A stretch of 64,000 nt of DNA, from NCBI RefSeq assembly GCF_005280735.1, contig NZ_CP040078.1, forward strand, positions 1,364,001 to 1,428,000, written 5' to 3'. Made by a program: the position numbers and the translations under genes. The notes under the pieces were generated by a model. That model searched no databases. It was given only the letters and a program-made list of their open reading frames with translations, and was not told the DNA's origin. Shown piece by piece: positions 55,538-64,000 of the stretch. Position 1 is the stretch's first letter; the number at the start of each line of letters is the position of its first letter. Source of the stretch: Trinickia violacea. GTDB taxonomy: Bacteria; Pseudomonadota; Gammaproteobacteria; Burkholderiales; Burkholderiaceae.

Positions 55538-55734
55538 TCGCGCTAAGCGCACCGCGCGCTTAACAGATCGTTACAGAATCGACGTCATCGTTTCACCTGT
55601 CCGGCAGACGAGTTCCTAGAATTCCTCAGACTGTTGAGCGGCACCCCCTACCGCGGAAAACAGTCTCGTGCCACGCCACCTTGCCTGCGGCCGGGGTGGC
55701 GTAATCGATACCAACCATGCACAAAGGAATTCAG

Positions 55735-56271
55735 ATGACTCGCCTCTCGATTAGCTCGTTCATTGCCACGTCGGTCGTCAGCCTCTGCGCCCTTGCGCCG
55801 AGTGCCCATGCCCAAACTCCTGCGCCGACAGAACTGCATGCCGCCGACAAAACCTTCATTGCCAACGGTACGCAGAGCGTTGCGACCCAGCGAGATGCCG
55901 CCCGCCTTGCCGACTCGCGTTCCAGCGACCGCGAGGTGAAGGCTTTCGCGGAGAAGCTGGTGGCCGACTATACGAACCTCTCGAACTCGATGCGCGCGGC
56001 CAGTCCGCGTGGCGTGGACGTGCCGCGCGATGACCCGGAAACGGCCGTGCTCGACAGCATCAAGGATTTGCGCGGCGCCGATTTCGACAAGACGTACATC
56101 GAGCAGGTCGCGCTGAGCGGCCAGCAGAAGACGCTCTCGGCTTTTCAGGCCGAGATCGCTGCCGGCCGCGATGAAGGGCTGAAGAAGGCCGCACGGGAAG
56201 GCTTGCCGGTGATTCAGGCCGATTACGCGAAGGCGGTGGAGCTTGCAAAGCGCAAGCATCTCGCCGGCTGA
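55735..56271 (+). CDS. DUF4142 domain protein, exported
   Basis: A 178-residue protein with a signal peptide (about 1-26, ending AHAQ) and a helical DUF4142 domain (ferritin-like; LHAADKTFIANGTQSVATQRDAARLA start). ATG 55735 has AAAGGAATTC upstream. Biochemical function unknown; family members are often stress-linked. Confidence 0.85.
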   Translation: MTRLSISSFIATSVVSLCALAPSAHAQTPAPTELHAADKTFIANGTQSVATQRDAARLADSRSSDREVKAFAEKLVADYTNLSNSMRAASPRGVDVPRDDPETAVLDSIKDLRGADFDKTYIEQVALSGQQKTLSAFQAEIAAGRDEGLKKAAREGLPVIQADYAKAVELAKRKHLAG

Positions 56272-56386
56272 TCGAGCCGCGCCATTGCGTCAAGACTGTG
56301 CCGATCAATCGGCAAGGACGCAAACGTAATGGCAATACGAAGCTTGGCCGGACTCGGGGCCCATGACGGCTCCGAGACTGAAAAAG

Positions 56387-56704
56387 TCAGCGTGGCTGAA
56401 AGGCGATGATCGCCATTCCTGCGAGCGCAAACGCGACCCCCGCGCAGTCCCATCCGCTGGGGCGGATGCCGTCGACAAGCCATAGCCAAACCAGCGCTAC
56501 GCCGATATAGACGCCGCCGTAAGCCGCGTAGACCCGCCCCGCAGCGGCTGGGTGTAACGTCAGCAGCCAGGCAAAAATAGCAAGGGAGATTCCTGCTGGG
56601 ATCAGCAGCAACGCACTCCGGCCCTCCTTGAGCCAAAGATACGGCAGATAGCAGCCGACGATCTCAGCTATCGCTGTCGCGACATAAAGAAGGAACGTCT
56701 TCAT
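56387..56704 (-). CDS. UPF0060 (YnfA-type) small membrane protein
   Basis: A 105-residue protein with four transmembrane segments of the UPF0060/YnfA family (TAIAEIVGCYLPYLWL start, YAAYGGVYIGVALVWLW middle). It resembles small multidrug-resistance-type transporters. ATG 56704 begins the family homology. Convergent with the DUF4142 gene; no clear neighbours. Confidence 0.88.
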   Translation of the reverse strand: MKTFLLYVATAIAEIVGCYLPYLWLKEGRSALLLIPAGISLAIFAWLLTLHPAAAGRVYAAYGGVYIGVALVWLWLVDGIRPSGWDCAGVAFALAGMAIIAFQPR

Positions 56705-56865
56705 TCTCGTGGTTGAGTAAAAGGGTGTCATGCTAACCGAGAATCGCCGACGTTCTGCAGCGCGCCGAATGTGCGTCCGGGCGCGGCGCCTCGCTTAACG
56801 CGGCGAAGCGCCGGCGCCCAGGACTTACGCGTTCGAATTCAGCTTGACGCTAATCGCGCATGAAC

Positions 56866-57156
56866 TCACTTGTTCTGGATGAGCCGGCCAAGTGGAACAA
56901 GCGGGCCGACCGGCATCAGTTCGTAGGTCATGAGACCGTCAGCCACCAGCGGCAGCGCATCCAGCGTCGCCTTGGCTTGTTCGACCGATTCGACGTTCAT
57001 CAGAAAGATCGGGCCGGCCTTCTCACGAAACCAGAACTGCTCGACCTTCCCGTCGAGATAGAGCTGGAGCGTGGCTGGGACCTCGTGTGGCAAGTGCTGC
57101 TGGAGCTTGTCGGGAGTGAGGGTCGATTGCGCGGATGCGATGGCAAACACTTTCAT
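56866..57156 (-). CDS. Muconolactone isomerase / YCII-like small protein
   Basis: A 96-residue protein with a ferredoxin-like fold pattern (KVFAIASAQ, KAGPIFLMNVESVEQAKATL), like muconolactone isomerase-like and YCII-like proteins. No adjacent aromatic degradation genes support a muconolactone role. It is divergent from the DJ-1/AraC regulator. Confidence 0.78.
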   Translation of the reverse strand: MKVFAIASAQSTLTPDKLQQHLPHEVPATLQLYLDGKVEQFWFREKAGPIFLMNVESVEQAKATLDALPLVADGLMTYELMPVGPLVPLGRLIQNK

Positions 57157-57239
57157 GAGAGACCTCCTTGGTCAGTCTTCGTTGCGATGGGCAACGGGGA
57201 TCACTGTAGCCATCGAACGGAAAAATCTGTATCGTCGTT

Positions 57240-57260
57240 AATGACAACTTTGAGGTCATT
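57240..57260. promoter_or_regulatory. Short inverted repeat before the AraC-type gene
   Basis: AATGAC (57240-57245) and GTCATT (57255-57260) are separated by 9 bases, just upstream of the AraC-type start and in the divergent gap. It may be an operator; support is limited. Confidence 0.35.
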
Positions 57261-57266
57261 TACGCC

Positions 57267-58232
57267 ATGCGCATTGCCATCCTCGCCCTCGAGGGACTGT
57301 TCGATACGGGCCTCACCGTCTTGCTCGACGCATTCGCGCTCGCCAATCAATTCTCGGCCGCACAAATGGGCGGAACACCCCATTTCGATGTGTCGATCGT
57401 AGGCGTGCGCAAGAAGGTCCGATCCGCACACGGGCTGGCGATTCCCGTGCAAGCCATCACCGCAGGCTCGAGGCCGGACTGGGTGGTCGTTCCGGCACTG
57501 AGCACCGGGACGCCGGAGCGGTTGGTCCCGTCGCTCGGACGACCGGATGTGAGGCAGGCCAAGGCGCAACTTCTGAACTGGCACGCCGAAGGCGCGCTGA
57601 TCGCCGCGTCCTGTATCGGGACGTTCCTGGTGGCGGAAACGGGACTTCTCGACCATCGCCAAGCGACGACAACCTGGTGGCTCGGCCCGTTGTTTCGGCA
57701 GCGCTACCCCAAGGTTTTGCTCGACGAGTCTCGCATGCTGGTGCCGTCGGACGTGGGGGTGACGGCCGGCGCCGCGATGGGGCATCTCGATCTCGCCCTC
57801 TGGCTGATACGCCGAGCCAGCCCGAAGCTGGCAGCGCTCGTCTCGCGCTACTTGCTCGCCGACATACGCTCCTCGCAAGCGCCCTACATCATCCCCAACC
57901 ATCTGGCTCAGGCCGATCCGCTCATTCAGCGCTTCGAACTGTGGGCGCGAGACCATCTCAAGGAGGGGTTCTCGCTGCAGGAGGCGGCCAAGGCGCTGGC
58001 GACGAGCGCGCGCACGCTGCAGCGGCGTTGCCAGGACGTGCTTGGCAAATCGCCGCTTTCTTACTTTCAGGACCTGCGTATCGAGCATGCGCAGTCTCTT
58101 CTGCACGGCAGCGGCCTTGGCGTGGACGCCATCGCAGCCGAGGTGGGTTACGCCGACGGAGCGACGTTGAGAACGCTCTTGCGCCAACGGCTCGGAAGAG
58201 GCGTACGCGATCTTCGTGACGATCTGCGCTGA
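57267..58232 (+). CDS. GlxA-type regulator (DJ-1/PfpI + AraC HTH)
   Basis: A 321-residue regulator. The N-terminal DJ-1/PfpI domain (about 1-190) has the nucleophile-elbow-like AASCIGTFLVAE, and the AraC double helix-turn-helix lies at about 225-320 (LQEAAKALATSARTLQRRCQ). Such proteins often regulate a divergent small enzyme gene, here the YCII-like gene. Effector unknown. Confidence 0.92.
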   Translation: MRIAILALEGLFDTGLTVLLDAFALANQFSAAQMGGTPHFDVSIVGVRKKVRSAHGLAIPVQAITAGSRPDWVVVPALSTGTPERLVPSLGRPDVRQAKAQLLNWHAEGALIAASCIGTFLVAETGLLDHRQATTTWWLGPLFRQRYPKVLLDESRMLVPSDVGVTAGAAMGHLDLALWLIRRASPKLAALVSRYLLADIRSSQAPYIIPNHLAQADPLIQRFELWARDHLKEGFSLQEAAKALATSARTLQRRCQDVLGKSPLSYFQDLRIEHAQSLLHGSGLGVDAIAAEVGYADGATLRTLLRQRLGRGVRDLRDDLR

Positions 58233-58371
58233 TGGCGTGTCCGGTCAGCCGTAATTAGCGAGCCGGGCCATGCCGGCAATCGCCCGGTGTTTGCCGATAC
58301 CCCGAAGCGCGCGGCGGATCGCCTAAACTACAGAACCAACGAATACGACGGATACCACGCAGCGACCTGCC

Positions 58372-58641
58372 ATGGCGCACATCTTCTTCGCGGCTTCGAT
58401 TCAGCGGCATATCGCAACGCCCGAGCGTGAGGTCGGCGCGCGCACGCTCGGCGACGCGCTGGAAACCGTCTTTGCCGAGCAACCCCGGCTGCGCGGTTAC
58501 ATCCTCGACGATCAGGGTGCGCTGCGGCGGCATCTCGCCGTGTTCGTCGACGGCCGGCCGGTGCGCGACCGGCAACATTTGTCCGATGCGCTCGACGAGG
58601 GCAGCCGGGTTTACGTGGTACAGGCGCTGTCGGGCGGATAA
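58372..58641 (+). CDS. MoaD/ThiS family ubiquitin-like protein
   Basis: An 89-residue beta-grasp protein ending in Gly-Gly, as needed for C-terminal adenylation and thiocarboxylation or conjugation. Its pattern LRRHLAVFVDGRPVRD is typical. It is followed 38 bases later by a BNR-repeat protein gene, not by molybdopterin or thiamine genes, so its partner is uncertain. Confidence 0.88.
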   Translation: MAHIFFAASIQRHIATPEREVGARTLGDALETVFAEQPRLRGYILDDQGALRRHLAVFVDGRPVRDRQHLSDALDEGSRVYVVQALSGG

Positions 58642-58679
58642 GCGAGGCCACACACTCGAGGAGAGAGGAGACACTCGAC

Positions 58680-59864
58680 ATGAGCGATCGATTGCTTGTC
58701 GCAACCCGCAAGGGACTGTTCGTTCTGCAAGCCGATGGCAAGGGCGGTTGGACGCTCGGGGAGCCGTATTTCGTCGGCGAGCCGGTGAGCATGGTGCTCG
58801 CCGATCCGCGCGACGGGACGCTCTATGCCGCGCTCAATCTCGGCCACTTCGGCGTGAAGCTGCATCGGCGGCGCGCGGGGAAGGCGGATTGGGAAGAGTG
58901 CGCGGTCCCGGTCTACCCGCCGCAGCCGGCCGACGAGACGCGTCCGGGTGACGGCACGAATGCGAACCCGGACGCGAGCACGCAGGCGAGCGAAGACACC
59001 GGCCCCGACAATGCGAACGCCGCCCCGCCTAGCCCGCCGAACCCTCCCTGGACGCTTCAACAAATCTGGTCGCTCGAAACCGGCGGTCCGGACGAGCCCG
59101 GTGTCTTGTGGGCCGGCACGATTCCCGGCGGGCTGTTCCATTCCGGCGACGGCGGCGACACCTGGGTGCTCAACCGCGCGCTGTGGGATCGCCCGGAGCG
59201 CCGCGAATGGTTCGGAGGCGGCTATGACGCGCCGGGCATCCATTCCGTGATGGTCGATCCGCGCGACAGCCGGCACGTATCCGTCGGCATCTCATGCGGC
59301 GGCGTCTGGCAATCCGACGACGCCGGCGCGACCTGGCGCGTGACGGCCGATGGCATGGAGGCGGACTATATGCCGCCGGAGCGGCGCGGCGAGCCCAATA
59401 CGCAAGACCCGCACCGCGTCGTGCAATGCGCGGCGAACCCGGATGTGCTGTGGACCCAGCATCACTGCGCGATCTTCCGCTCGACCGACGGCGCGGCGCA
59501 CTGGCAGCGGATCGAAGCGCAGCCGTCGAGCTTCGGCTTCGCGGTGGCCGTGCATCCGCGCGAGCCGGATACCGCGTGGTTCGTGCCCGCCGTCAAAGAT
59601 GAGCGCCGGATCCCGGTGGACGGCCAGTTCGTCGTCACGCGCACCCGCGACGGCGGCCGCACGTTCGAGCGTTTCTCGAACGGATTGCCGCCTGCGCCGG
59701 CGTATGACCTCGTGTATCGGCACGGGCTCGCTGTCGACGACTCCGGCACACGCCTCGCGATGGGCTCGACCACCGGCGGGCTATGGACGTCCGATGACAG
59801 CGGCGAAAGCTGGCATTTGATTTCAGCGCATTTGCCGCCGGTGTATTGCGTCCGGTTTGGATGA
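58680..59864 (+). CDS. BNR/Asp-box beta-propeller protein (sialidase-like fold)
   Basis: A 394-residue protein with four Asp-box motifs (SGDGGDTW, SDDAGATW, TRDGGRTF, SDDSGESW) of the BNR/sialidase propeller class. No signal peptide is seen, so it is probably cytoplasmic. A low-complexity insert rich in Asp, Pro and Ala (about 85-120) interrupts the propeller. It pairs with the MoaD-like gene; sialidase activity is not supported. Confidence 0.85.
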   Translation: MSDRLLVATRKGLFVLQADGKGGWTLGEPYFVGEPVSMVLADPRDGTLYAALNLGHFGVKLHRRRAGKADWEECAVPVYPPQPADETRPGDGTNANPDASTQASEDTGPDNANAAPPSPPNPPWTLQQIWSLETGGPDEPGVLWAGTIPGGLFHSGDGGDTWVLNRALWDRPERREWFGGGYDAPGIHSVMVDPRDSRHVSVGISCGGVWQSDDAGATWRVTADGMEADYMPPERRGEPNTQDPHRVVQCAANPDVLWTQHHCAIFRSTDGAAHWQRIEAQPSSFGFAVAVHPREPDTAWFVPAVKDERRIPVDGQFVVTRTRDGGRTFERFSNGLPPAPAYDLVYRHGLAVDDSGTRLAMGSTTGGLWTSDDSGESWHLISAHLPPVYCVRFG

Positions 59865-59972
59865 AAGTACGCCACCGCTCGTAATGAAACAGTTCGCAGT
59901 TGCATGGCGTTTCGAGAAGAGGTGAGATTTCCCCCGTAGTTAAACCACTGGAATAAAGTGAGGGACCGAACT

Positions 59973-60818
59973 ATGGCGATCGCAAGGCAAGTCATCACGT
60001 CGATCAGACCCGACGGCACCGATATGCTGGGCACCAAACGCCTGGCGATCAAAATCGCAGACGAGAGCATTGTTTCCGGCTCGCTCTTGACCGTCGAGAC
60101 CAACCAATTTTGCGTGCTCAAATCGCGCGGCGCCGTGCTCAACGTCTACGAGACAGGGCAGTACGCGCTCGCGACGCCCGACAAGCCGCTGCTCGGCTCC
60201 ATTACTCAAGGTTTCTTCGGGGGCTCGTCGCCTTGGGTCTTCGAGGTGATCTACATCAACCGGACCAAGCTGCTCATCCGCAACCAGGGCATTGCCACGA
60301 GTTCGGAGATGGCGGAAATGGCTTACCAGGTCGATTACTACATTCACATCGATTCGAAGGAATCGGCGCTCGATCTGATTGCCCATCTTCCGTTCAACGG
60401 CCCAGTGATCGATACGGACGAGGTGGCCGCCTATGCGGGCCCGGCCATCGAGCAGGCGATCAACCAGATCGTCCAGGTCACGAAGATGGAGAGCATCAAC
60501 GAGCACATCTCCGAAATCCGCGACTCGGTCAAGATGCATCTTTCGGACTTCTTAAAGACGTTCGGCATCATGCTGCACGATCTCAAGGTCCTGATCTTGC
60601 CGAAGGACGAACGGATGCGCGAGTTGATCTCGCTGCAGGCCATCGGCCTCTCGCCCTTGGAGGCCGTGCGCTACTACCTGGCGTTGAAGATGGCCGAGAA
60701 GGGCCTGGTGTCGGCGCCCAATGCGGCGGCGGGCGTGCCCTTCCAGATCGGCACCCCGGCCACGGGGATTTTTTCCGTAGCGCCCGAAACGGGGCTTTCC
60801 GGGAACGCTCAATCATGA
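59973..60818 (+). CDS. SPFH-domain-like cytoplasmic protein
   Basis: A 281-residue protein with the YdjI-like/SPFH pattern: a beta-rich N-terminal part (FCVLKSRGAVLNVYETGQYAL) followed by a helical region (KMESINEHISEIRDSVKMHLS). No membrane segment is seen. GAGGGA precedes ATG 59973; the GTG at 59958 is less likely. It overlaps the next gene by 4 bases. Function unknown. Confidence 0.75.
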   Translation: MAIARQVITSIRPDGTDMLGTKRLAIKIADESIVSGSLLTVETNQFCVLKSRGAVLNVYETGQYALATPDKPLLGSITQGFFGGSSPWVFEVIYINRTKLLIRNQGIATSSEMAEMAYQVDYYIHIDSKESALDLIAHLPFNGPVIDTDEVAAYAGPAIEQAINQIVQVTKMESINEHISEIRDSVKMHLSDFLKTFGIMLHDLKVLILPKDERMRELISLQAIGLSPLEAVRYYLALKMAEKGLVSAPNAAAGVPFQIGTPATGIFSVAPETGLSGNAQS

Positions 60819-61366
60819 GCGCACAGTTCTACGACGAAGGCGTGCTCCGGCAGACGGCGATCAACCTCTTTTACGGCTGGGGCTACAACTTCTACCGTAC
60901 CGAGAATCAGCTGCGCGCGGACGATCAGCTCGTGCGCAGCAAAGCGGCGTGGCTGATCGGCATGGCGCGCTCGAGCGTGGAGCGTGCGGAGGCGGACTAC
61001 CGGCGCGAGTTCATTCCCGCGCCTTCTCGCGAGAAGCCGTTTCCGGACCCGTCGGTCTTGGCGGCGGCCCAGAATCTCGAGCGCTTGGCGGGCCGCATCG
61101 GCATGGTCGGCGGCCGGCTGCAATCGCAGCCGGTGCCGGAGAACGACCGCATGACGCAGCGCTACCGGCAGGAAGCGGAGACGCTCAAGGCTTTGATTCG
61201 CTGCGATGAGCGGCTCGTCGGTCAGTGCTCGCTGCTGCACGCGATGCTCGATACCCGCGGCGGGGTATGGATGCTCGAGCATTCGATGGAGCTCGAAGAA
61301 GGGTTGACGGCGATTCAGGAAACGCTGCGCAAACGCGAGGCGGTGTTGCTCGATCGCATGGCGTAG
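60815..61366 (+). CDS. Uncharacterised helical partner of the SPFH-like protein
   Basis: A 183-residue, mostly helical protein starting in the ATGA overlap with the previous stop. It has repeated Glu/Leu/Arg helices and several coiled-coil-like stretches (HSMELEEGLTAIQETLRKRE). I recognise no family. The overlap implies tight coupling with the SPFH-like protein. Its 3' end faces the oxidase operon on the minus strand 8 bases away. Confidence 0.72.
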   Translation: MSAQFYDEGVLRQTAINLFYGWGYNFYRTENQLRADDQLVRSKAAWLIGMARSSVERAEADYRREFIPAPSREKPFPDPSVLAAAQNLERLAGRIGMVGGRLQSQPVPENDRMTQRYRQEAETLKALIRCDERLVGQCSLLHAMLDTRGGVWMLEHSMELEEGLTAIQETLRKREAVLLDRMA

Positions 61367-61374
61367 CCGCGCCG

Positions 61375-62376
61375 TCAGTGGTAATGCAATTCGGCGTGAT
61401 CCGTTTTGCCCCGGAATACGCGATATCCGAGCGCGGTGTAAGCGAGGATGACCGGCACGACGATGGCTGCGCCGATCAGCGTGAACGTCTGGCTGGAACG
61501 CGGCGCGGCAGCCTGCCAGATATTCACGCCCGGCAGGATCGCGAACGGGTACACGGTGGCGAGCAGGCCGATGTACCCGGCCAGCACGAAGCCGAGCGCG
61601 AATACGAACGGGCGCGTACGGCGACGCTGACGCACGGCGTAGAACATGCCGCACGCACACAAGGCGACGACAGCAGGCGCCAGAAGCCCCGGCAGCATGA
61701 CGGCCGGCTCGGACCAGCGCGCCTTGAACATCGGCGCGAGTTGCGGCGTCCACAACGTGACGCCGAGGATCGTCGCCACCTGCAACACGGTGAGGGGTGT
61801 GGCGAGGCGGTACAGGCGGCGTCGCAGATCGCCGTCCGTCTTCGCGATCAGCCAGCAGCAGCCGAGCAGCGCGTAGGTGATGACCAGTGCCAGGCCCGTG
61901 AACAGGCTGAACGGCGTGAACCAGTCGAATGCCCCGCCGGCGAAATGACCGTCGACGACCGGCATCCCCGAGAGCCAGCTTCCAATGACGACGCCCTGAA
62001 AGAACGTCGCGCCAGCCGATCCGCCGATGAACGCCAGATCCCACAGGTGCCGCGTGCGCCGCGCCTTGCCGCGCAGCTCGAACGACACGCCGCGGAAAAT
62101 CAGGCAGATCGCCATGAGCAGCAGCGGTAAGTAAAGCGCCGAGAGCACGACGGAGTACACCATCGGGAAAACCGCGTAAAGCGAGGCGCCGCCGAGCACC
62201 ATCCAGGTCTCGTTCCCATCCCAAACAGGCGCGACGGAACTCATCAAACGGCTTCGTTCATCGTCGTCGGGGAACAAGGGAAACAGGATGCCGATGCCGA
62301 GGTCGAAGCCGTCGAGCACGACGTACATGGCCAGACCGAAGGCGATGATCGCAGCCCAAACGATTGTGATGTCCAT
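61375..62376 (-). CDS. cydB: Cytochrome bd-type ubiquinol oxidase subunit II
   Basis: A 333-residue inner-membrane subunit with about eight transmembrane helices, beginning VWAAIIAFGLAMYVVLDGFDLG, diagnostic for CydB/CioB. With subunit I it reduces oxygen to water using quinol. It begins 18 bases after the subunit I stop. No short cydX gene is seen next to it. Confidence 0.93.
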   Translation of the reverse strand: MDITIVWAAIIAFGLAMYVVLDGFDLGIGILFPLFPDDDERSRLMSSVAPVWDGNETWMVLGGASLYAVFPMVYSVVLSALYLPLLLMAICLIFRGVSFELRGKARRTRHLWDLAFIGGSAGATFFQGVVIGSWLSGMPVVDGHFAGGAFDWFTPFSLFTGLALVITYALLGCCWLIAKTDGDLRRRLYRLATPLTVLQVATILGVTLWTPQLAPMFKARWSEPAVMLPGLLAPAVVALCACGMFYAVRQRRRTRPFVFALGFVLAGYIGLLATVYPFAILPGVNIWQAAAPRSSQTFTLIGAAIVVPVILAYTALGYRVFRGKTDHAELHYH

Positions 62377-62394
62377 ATTCAGGTTCCGATTTCG

Positions 62395-63807
62395 TTAGTG
62401 GACCCGGAGGCGATCGAGCAAGTCGGCCACGACGCGCTGCTCCGGGTTGTGGGATGTCGCCGCTTCCACAAGCGCGGGCCTGCCGCTGTCGTCCTCGGCG
62501 ATCACCGCGGGTCCGGTCATTGCGAGCCGCAGCAGGTAGTAGATGCCGGTGCCGAAGACGAGCGCATACACCACCACGAACGCGAGTAGCGTGATGCCCA
62601 CCTCTTGCGCCGTGATTGGCGACAGGGCATTCGACGTGCGCATGACGCCATAGACGACCCACGGCTGCCGGCCGACCTCGGTGGTGATCCAGCCCGCCAG
62701 CAGACTGATGAAGCCGGTCGGCCCCATGAGCAAGGCGAAACGGTGATACGGCTTGCAGTCGTACAGTCGTCCGCGCCGTTTCAGTACGAAGCCGGTGATC
62801 GCCAGGATCGCCATCAGGAAGCCCAGCCCGGCCATGATGCGGAACGTCCAGAAAATGATGGTCGAGTCCGGGCGGTCCTCCTTCGGAAATTCCTTCAGCC
62901 CCTTGATCTCGCCGTCCCATGTGTGCGTCAGGATCACGCTGCCGAGGTGCGGAACCGACACGCGATAGCGGGTCGTCTCGGCGTTCATATCCGGGATGCC
63001 GAACAGGTTGAGCGCGGTGCCGCCATGCTCGGTCTCCCAGATGCCTTCAATTGCTGCGATCTTCGCGGGCTGGTACTGGCGCGTGTTCAGGCCATGCGCG
63101 TCGCCGGCGAGAATCTGCAGCGGCGCGATGATGACGAGCAGCCCGAGCGCCATGGAGAACATCGTGCGCACCGCGGGGTCGCGACGGCCCCGCAGCAGGT
63201 GCCAGGCGCCGGTTGCAGCGACGACGAGCGCCGCGACGATGAATGCGGCGAACGCCATGTGCACGAAGCGATACGGGAATGACGGATTGAAAACGATCTT
63301 GAACCAGTCGACCGGAACGACACGGCCGTCGACGATCTTGAAACCCTGCGGCGTCTGCATCCAGCTATTCGACGCGAGAATCCAGAACATGGAAATGTTC
63401 GTGCCGACGGCAACGAGCGCAGTCGCGATGAAGTGAGGCACGCGGCCGACCCGCTTCCAGCCGAACAGCATGATGCCGAGGAAGCCCGCCTCGAGGAAAA
63501 ACGCCGTCATGACCTCATAGTCCAGCAGCGGACCCGTGACGCTGCCGGCGAAGCTGGAGAAGCCGCCCCAGTTCGTACCGAACTCGTAGCTCATGACGAC
63601 GCCGGAGACGACACCCATGCCGAATGCGACGGCGAAAATTTTCGACCAGAACAGGCACAGCTCGCGATAGACCTGCCGTCCTGTCTTGAGCCACAGACCT
63701 TCCAGCGCGGCGACGAAGCTCGACAGGCCGATGCTGAGTGCGGGAAAGATGATGTGAAACGATACGGTGAACGCGAACTGAATTCGCGCGAGGTGTACTG
63801 CATCCAT
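62395..63807 (-). CDS. cydA: Cytochrome bd-type ubiquinol oxidase subunit I (CioA type)
   Basis: A 470-residue subunit I with haem ligands in SFHIIFPA and WILASNSWMQTPQGF. The loop that follows is short, giving the length of the cyanide-insensitive CioA subgroup rather than E. coli CydA (about 522). ATG 63807 has AGGTGG upstream. It is first in the cydAB operon. Confidence 0.92.
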   Translation of the reverse strand: MDAVHLARIQFAFTVSFHIIFPALSIGLSSFVAALEGLWLKTGRQVYRELCLFWSKIFAVAFGMGVVSGVVMSYEFGTNWGGFSSFAGSVTGPLLDYEVMTAFFLEAGFLGIMLFGWKRVGRVPHFIATALVAVGTNISMFWILASNSWMQTPQGFKIVDGRVVPVDWFKIVFNPSFPYRFVHMAFAAFIVAALVVAATGAWHLLRGRRDPAVRTMFSMALGLLVIIAPLQILAGDAHGLNTRQYQPAKIAAIEGIWETEHGGTALNLFGIPDMNAETTRYRVSVPHLGSVILTHTWDGEIKGLKEFPKEDRPDSTIIFWTFRIMAGLGFLMAILAITGFVLKRRGRLYDCKPYHRFALLMGPTGFISLLAGWITTEVGRQPWVVYGVMRTSNALSPITAQEVGITLLAFVVVYALVFGTGIYYLLRLAMTGPAVIAEDDSGRPALVEAATSHNPEQRVVADLLDRLRVH

Positions 63808-63931
63808 CTGGGCCACCTTTGATTTCGGATTGGAATCGGTGGCCCATTCTCGATGGGGCTGCCGCTGACGCACAGCAGCACATCAGTCGCAAAGTCGGGT
63901 AGCAGCACCCGAATGGATGCGGCATAGCGAC

Positions 63932-64000
63932 TCAGGTGCGGCGCAACATCGCACCCCGTCCTTCCTTGCGGAACACGCGTAGGGCGAACAGCGCGAGCGC
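63932..64000 (-). CDS. C-terminal fragment of a probable membrane permease
   Basis: A 22-residue open frame on the minus strand ends at TGA 63934-63932 and continues past the window edge. It reads ALALFALRVFRKEGRGAMLRRT, a hydrophobic helix followed by a basic tail, like the C-terminus of an ABC-2-type permease. Too short for a firm call. Confidence 0.4.
   Translation of the reverse strand, partial: ALALFALRVFRKEGRGAMLRRT

Overview
The window is high-GC DNA with long reading frames, many LysR regulators, solute transporters and catabolic enzymes. The gene styles (AmpC, MipA/OmpV, mobile mystery pair, Old Yellow Enzyme cassettes, cyanide-insensitive oxidase) suggest a betaproteobacterium of the Burkholderiaceae (Paraburkholderia, Caballeronia, Burkholderia or Trinickia type), probably an accessory-rich replicon. 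This assignment is inference from gene content; no rRNA or tRNA is present to confirm it.

Layout. 0-2.6 kb: the 3' part of a large unrecognised protein. 2.6-7.7 kb: ampC, then an outer-membrane MipA/OmpV gene with two response regulators and a histidine kinase; the second regulator has a degenerate receiver. 7.7-11.6 kb: an XRE/MmyB-type regulator, an MBL-fold hydrolase with a divergent TetR gene and paired operators, and a beta-propeller exported protein. 11.8-16.1 kb: LysR-flanked hydrolase / Old Yellow Enzyme / alcohol dehydrogenase operon. 16.3-21.6 kb: SYLF lipoprotein, DUF4239 membrane protein, a diguanylate cyclase with a gapless 160-residue sensor duplication, small stress-type proteins, and a cytochrome c with a small lipoprotein.

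21.9-27.1 kb: a LysR / dicarboxylate symporter / two-domain racemase / aspartase run that reads as a D-aspartate (or N-substituted aspartate) utilisation pathway. 28-30.3 kb: a flavin disulfide-type reductase with a Dyp peroxidase. 30.5-38.7 kb: a tight seven-gene operon (argininosuccinate-lyase-like enzyme, polar amino acid ABC transporter, two NodB-fold proteins, MmgE/PrpD protein) with a divergent LysR, which I regard as the best candidate for a poorly described catabolic system. 38.8-40.2 kb: a mobile mystery protein A/B (HTH + Fic) module preceded by an inverted repeat and an AT-rich array with 33-bp periodicity. 40.3-44 kb: GntR regulator with two perfect palindromic operators, a third fumarase/aspartase-superfamily lyase and a symporter.

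44.3-49.4 kb: sugar ABC transporter (ATPase, permease, binding protein) followed by L-fuconate dehydratase. 49.5-54.6 kb: a cNMP-domain flavoprotein lacking the redox cysteines, then SDR / second Old Yellow Enzyme and a divergent enone-reductase-like SDR. 54.9-61.4 kb: orphan MlaC, DUF4142, a UPF0060 membrane protein, a YCII-like protein with a DJ-1/AraC regulator, a MoaD/ThiS-BNR pair, and an SPFH-like pair. 61.4-63.8 kb: cytochrome bd-type (CioAB) oxidase; the window ends in the last codons of a probable permease gene.
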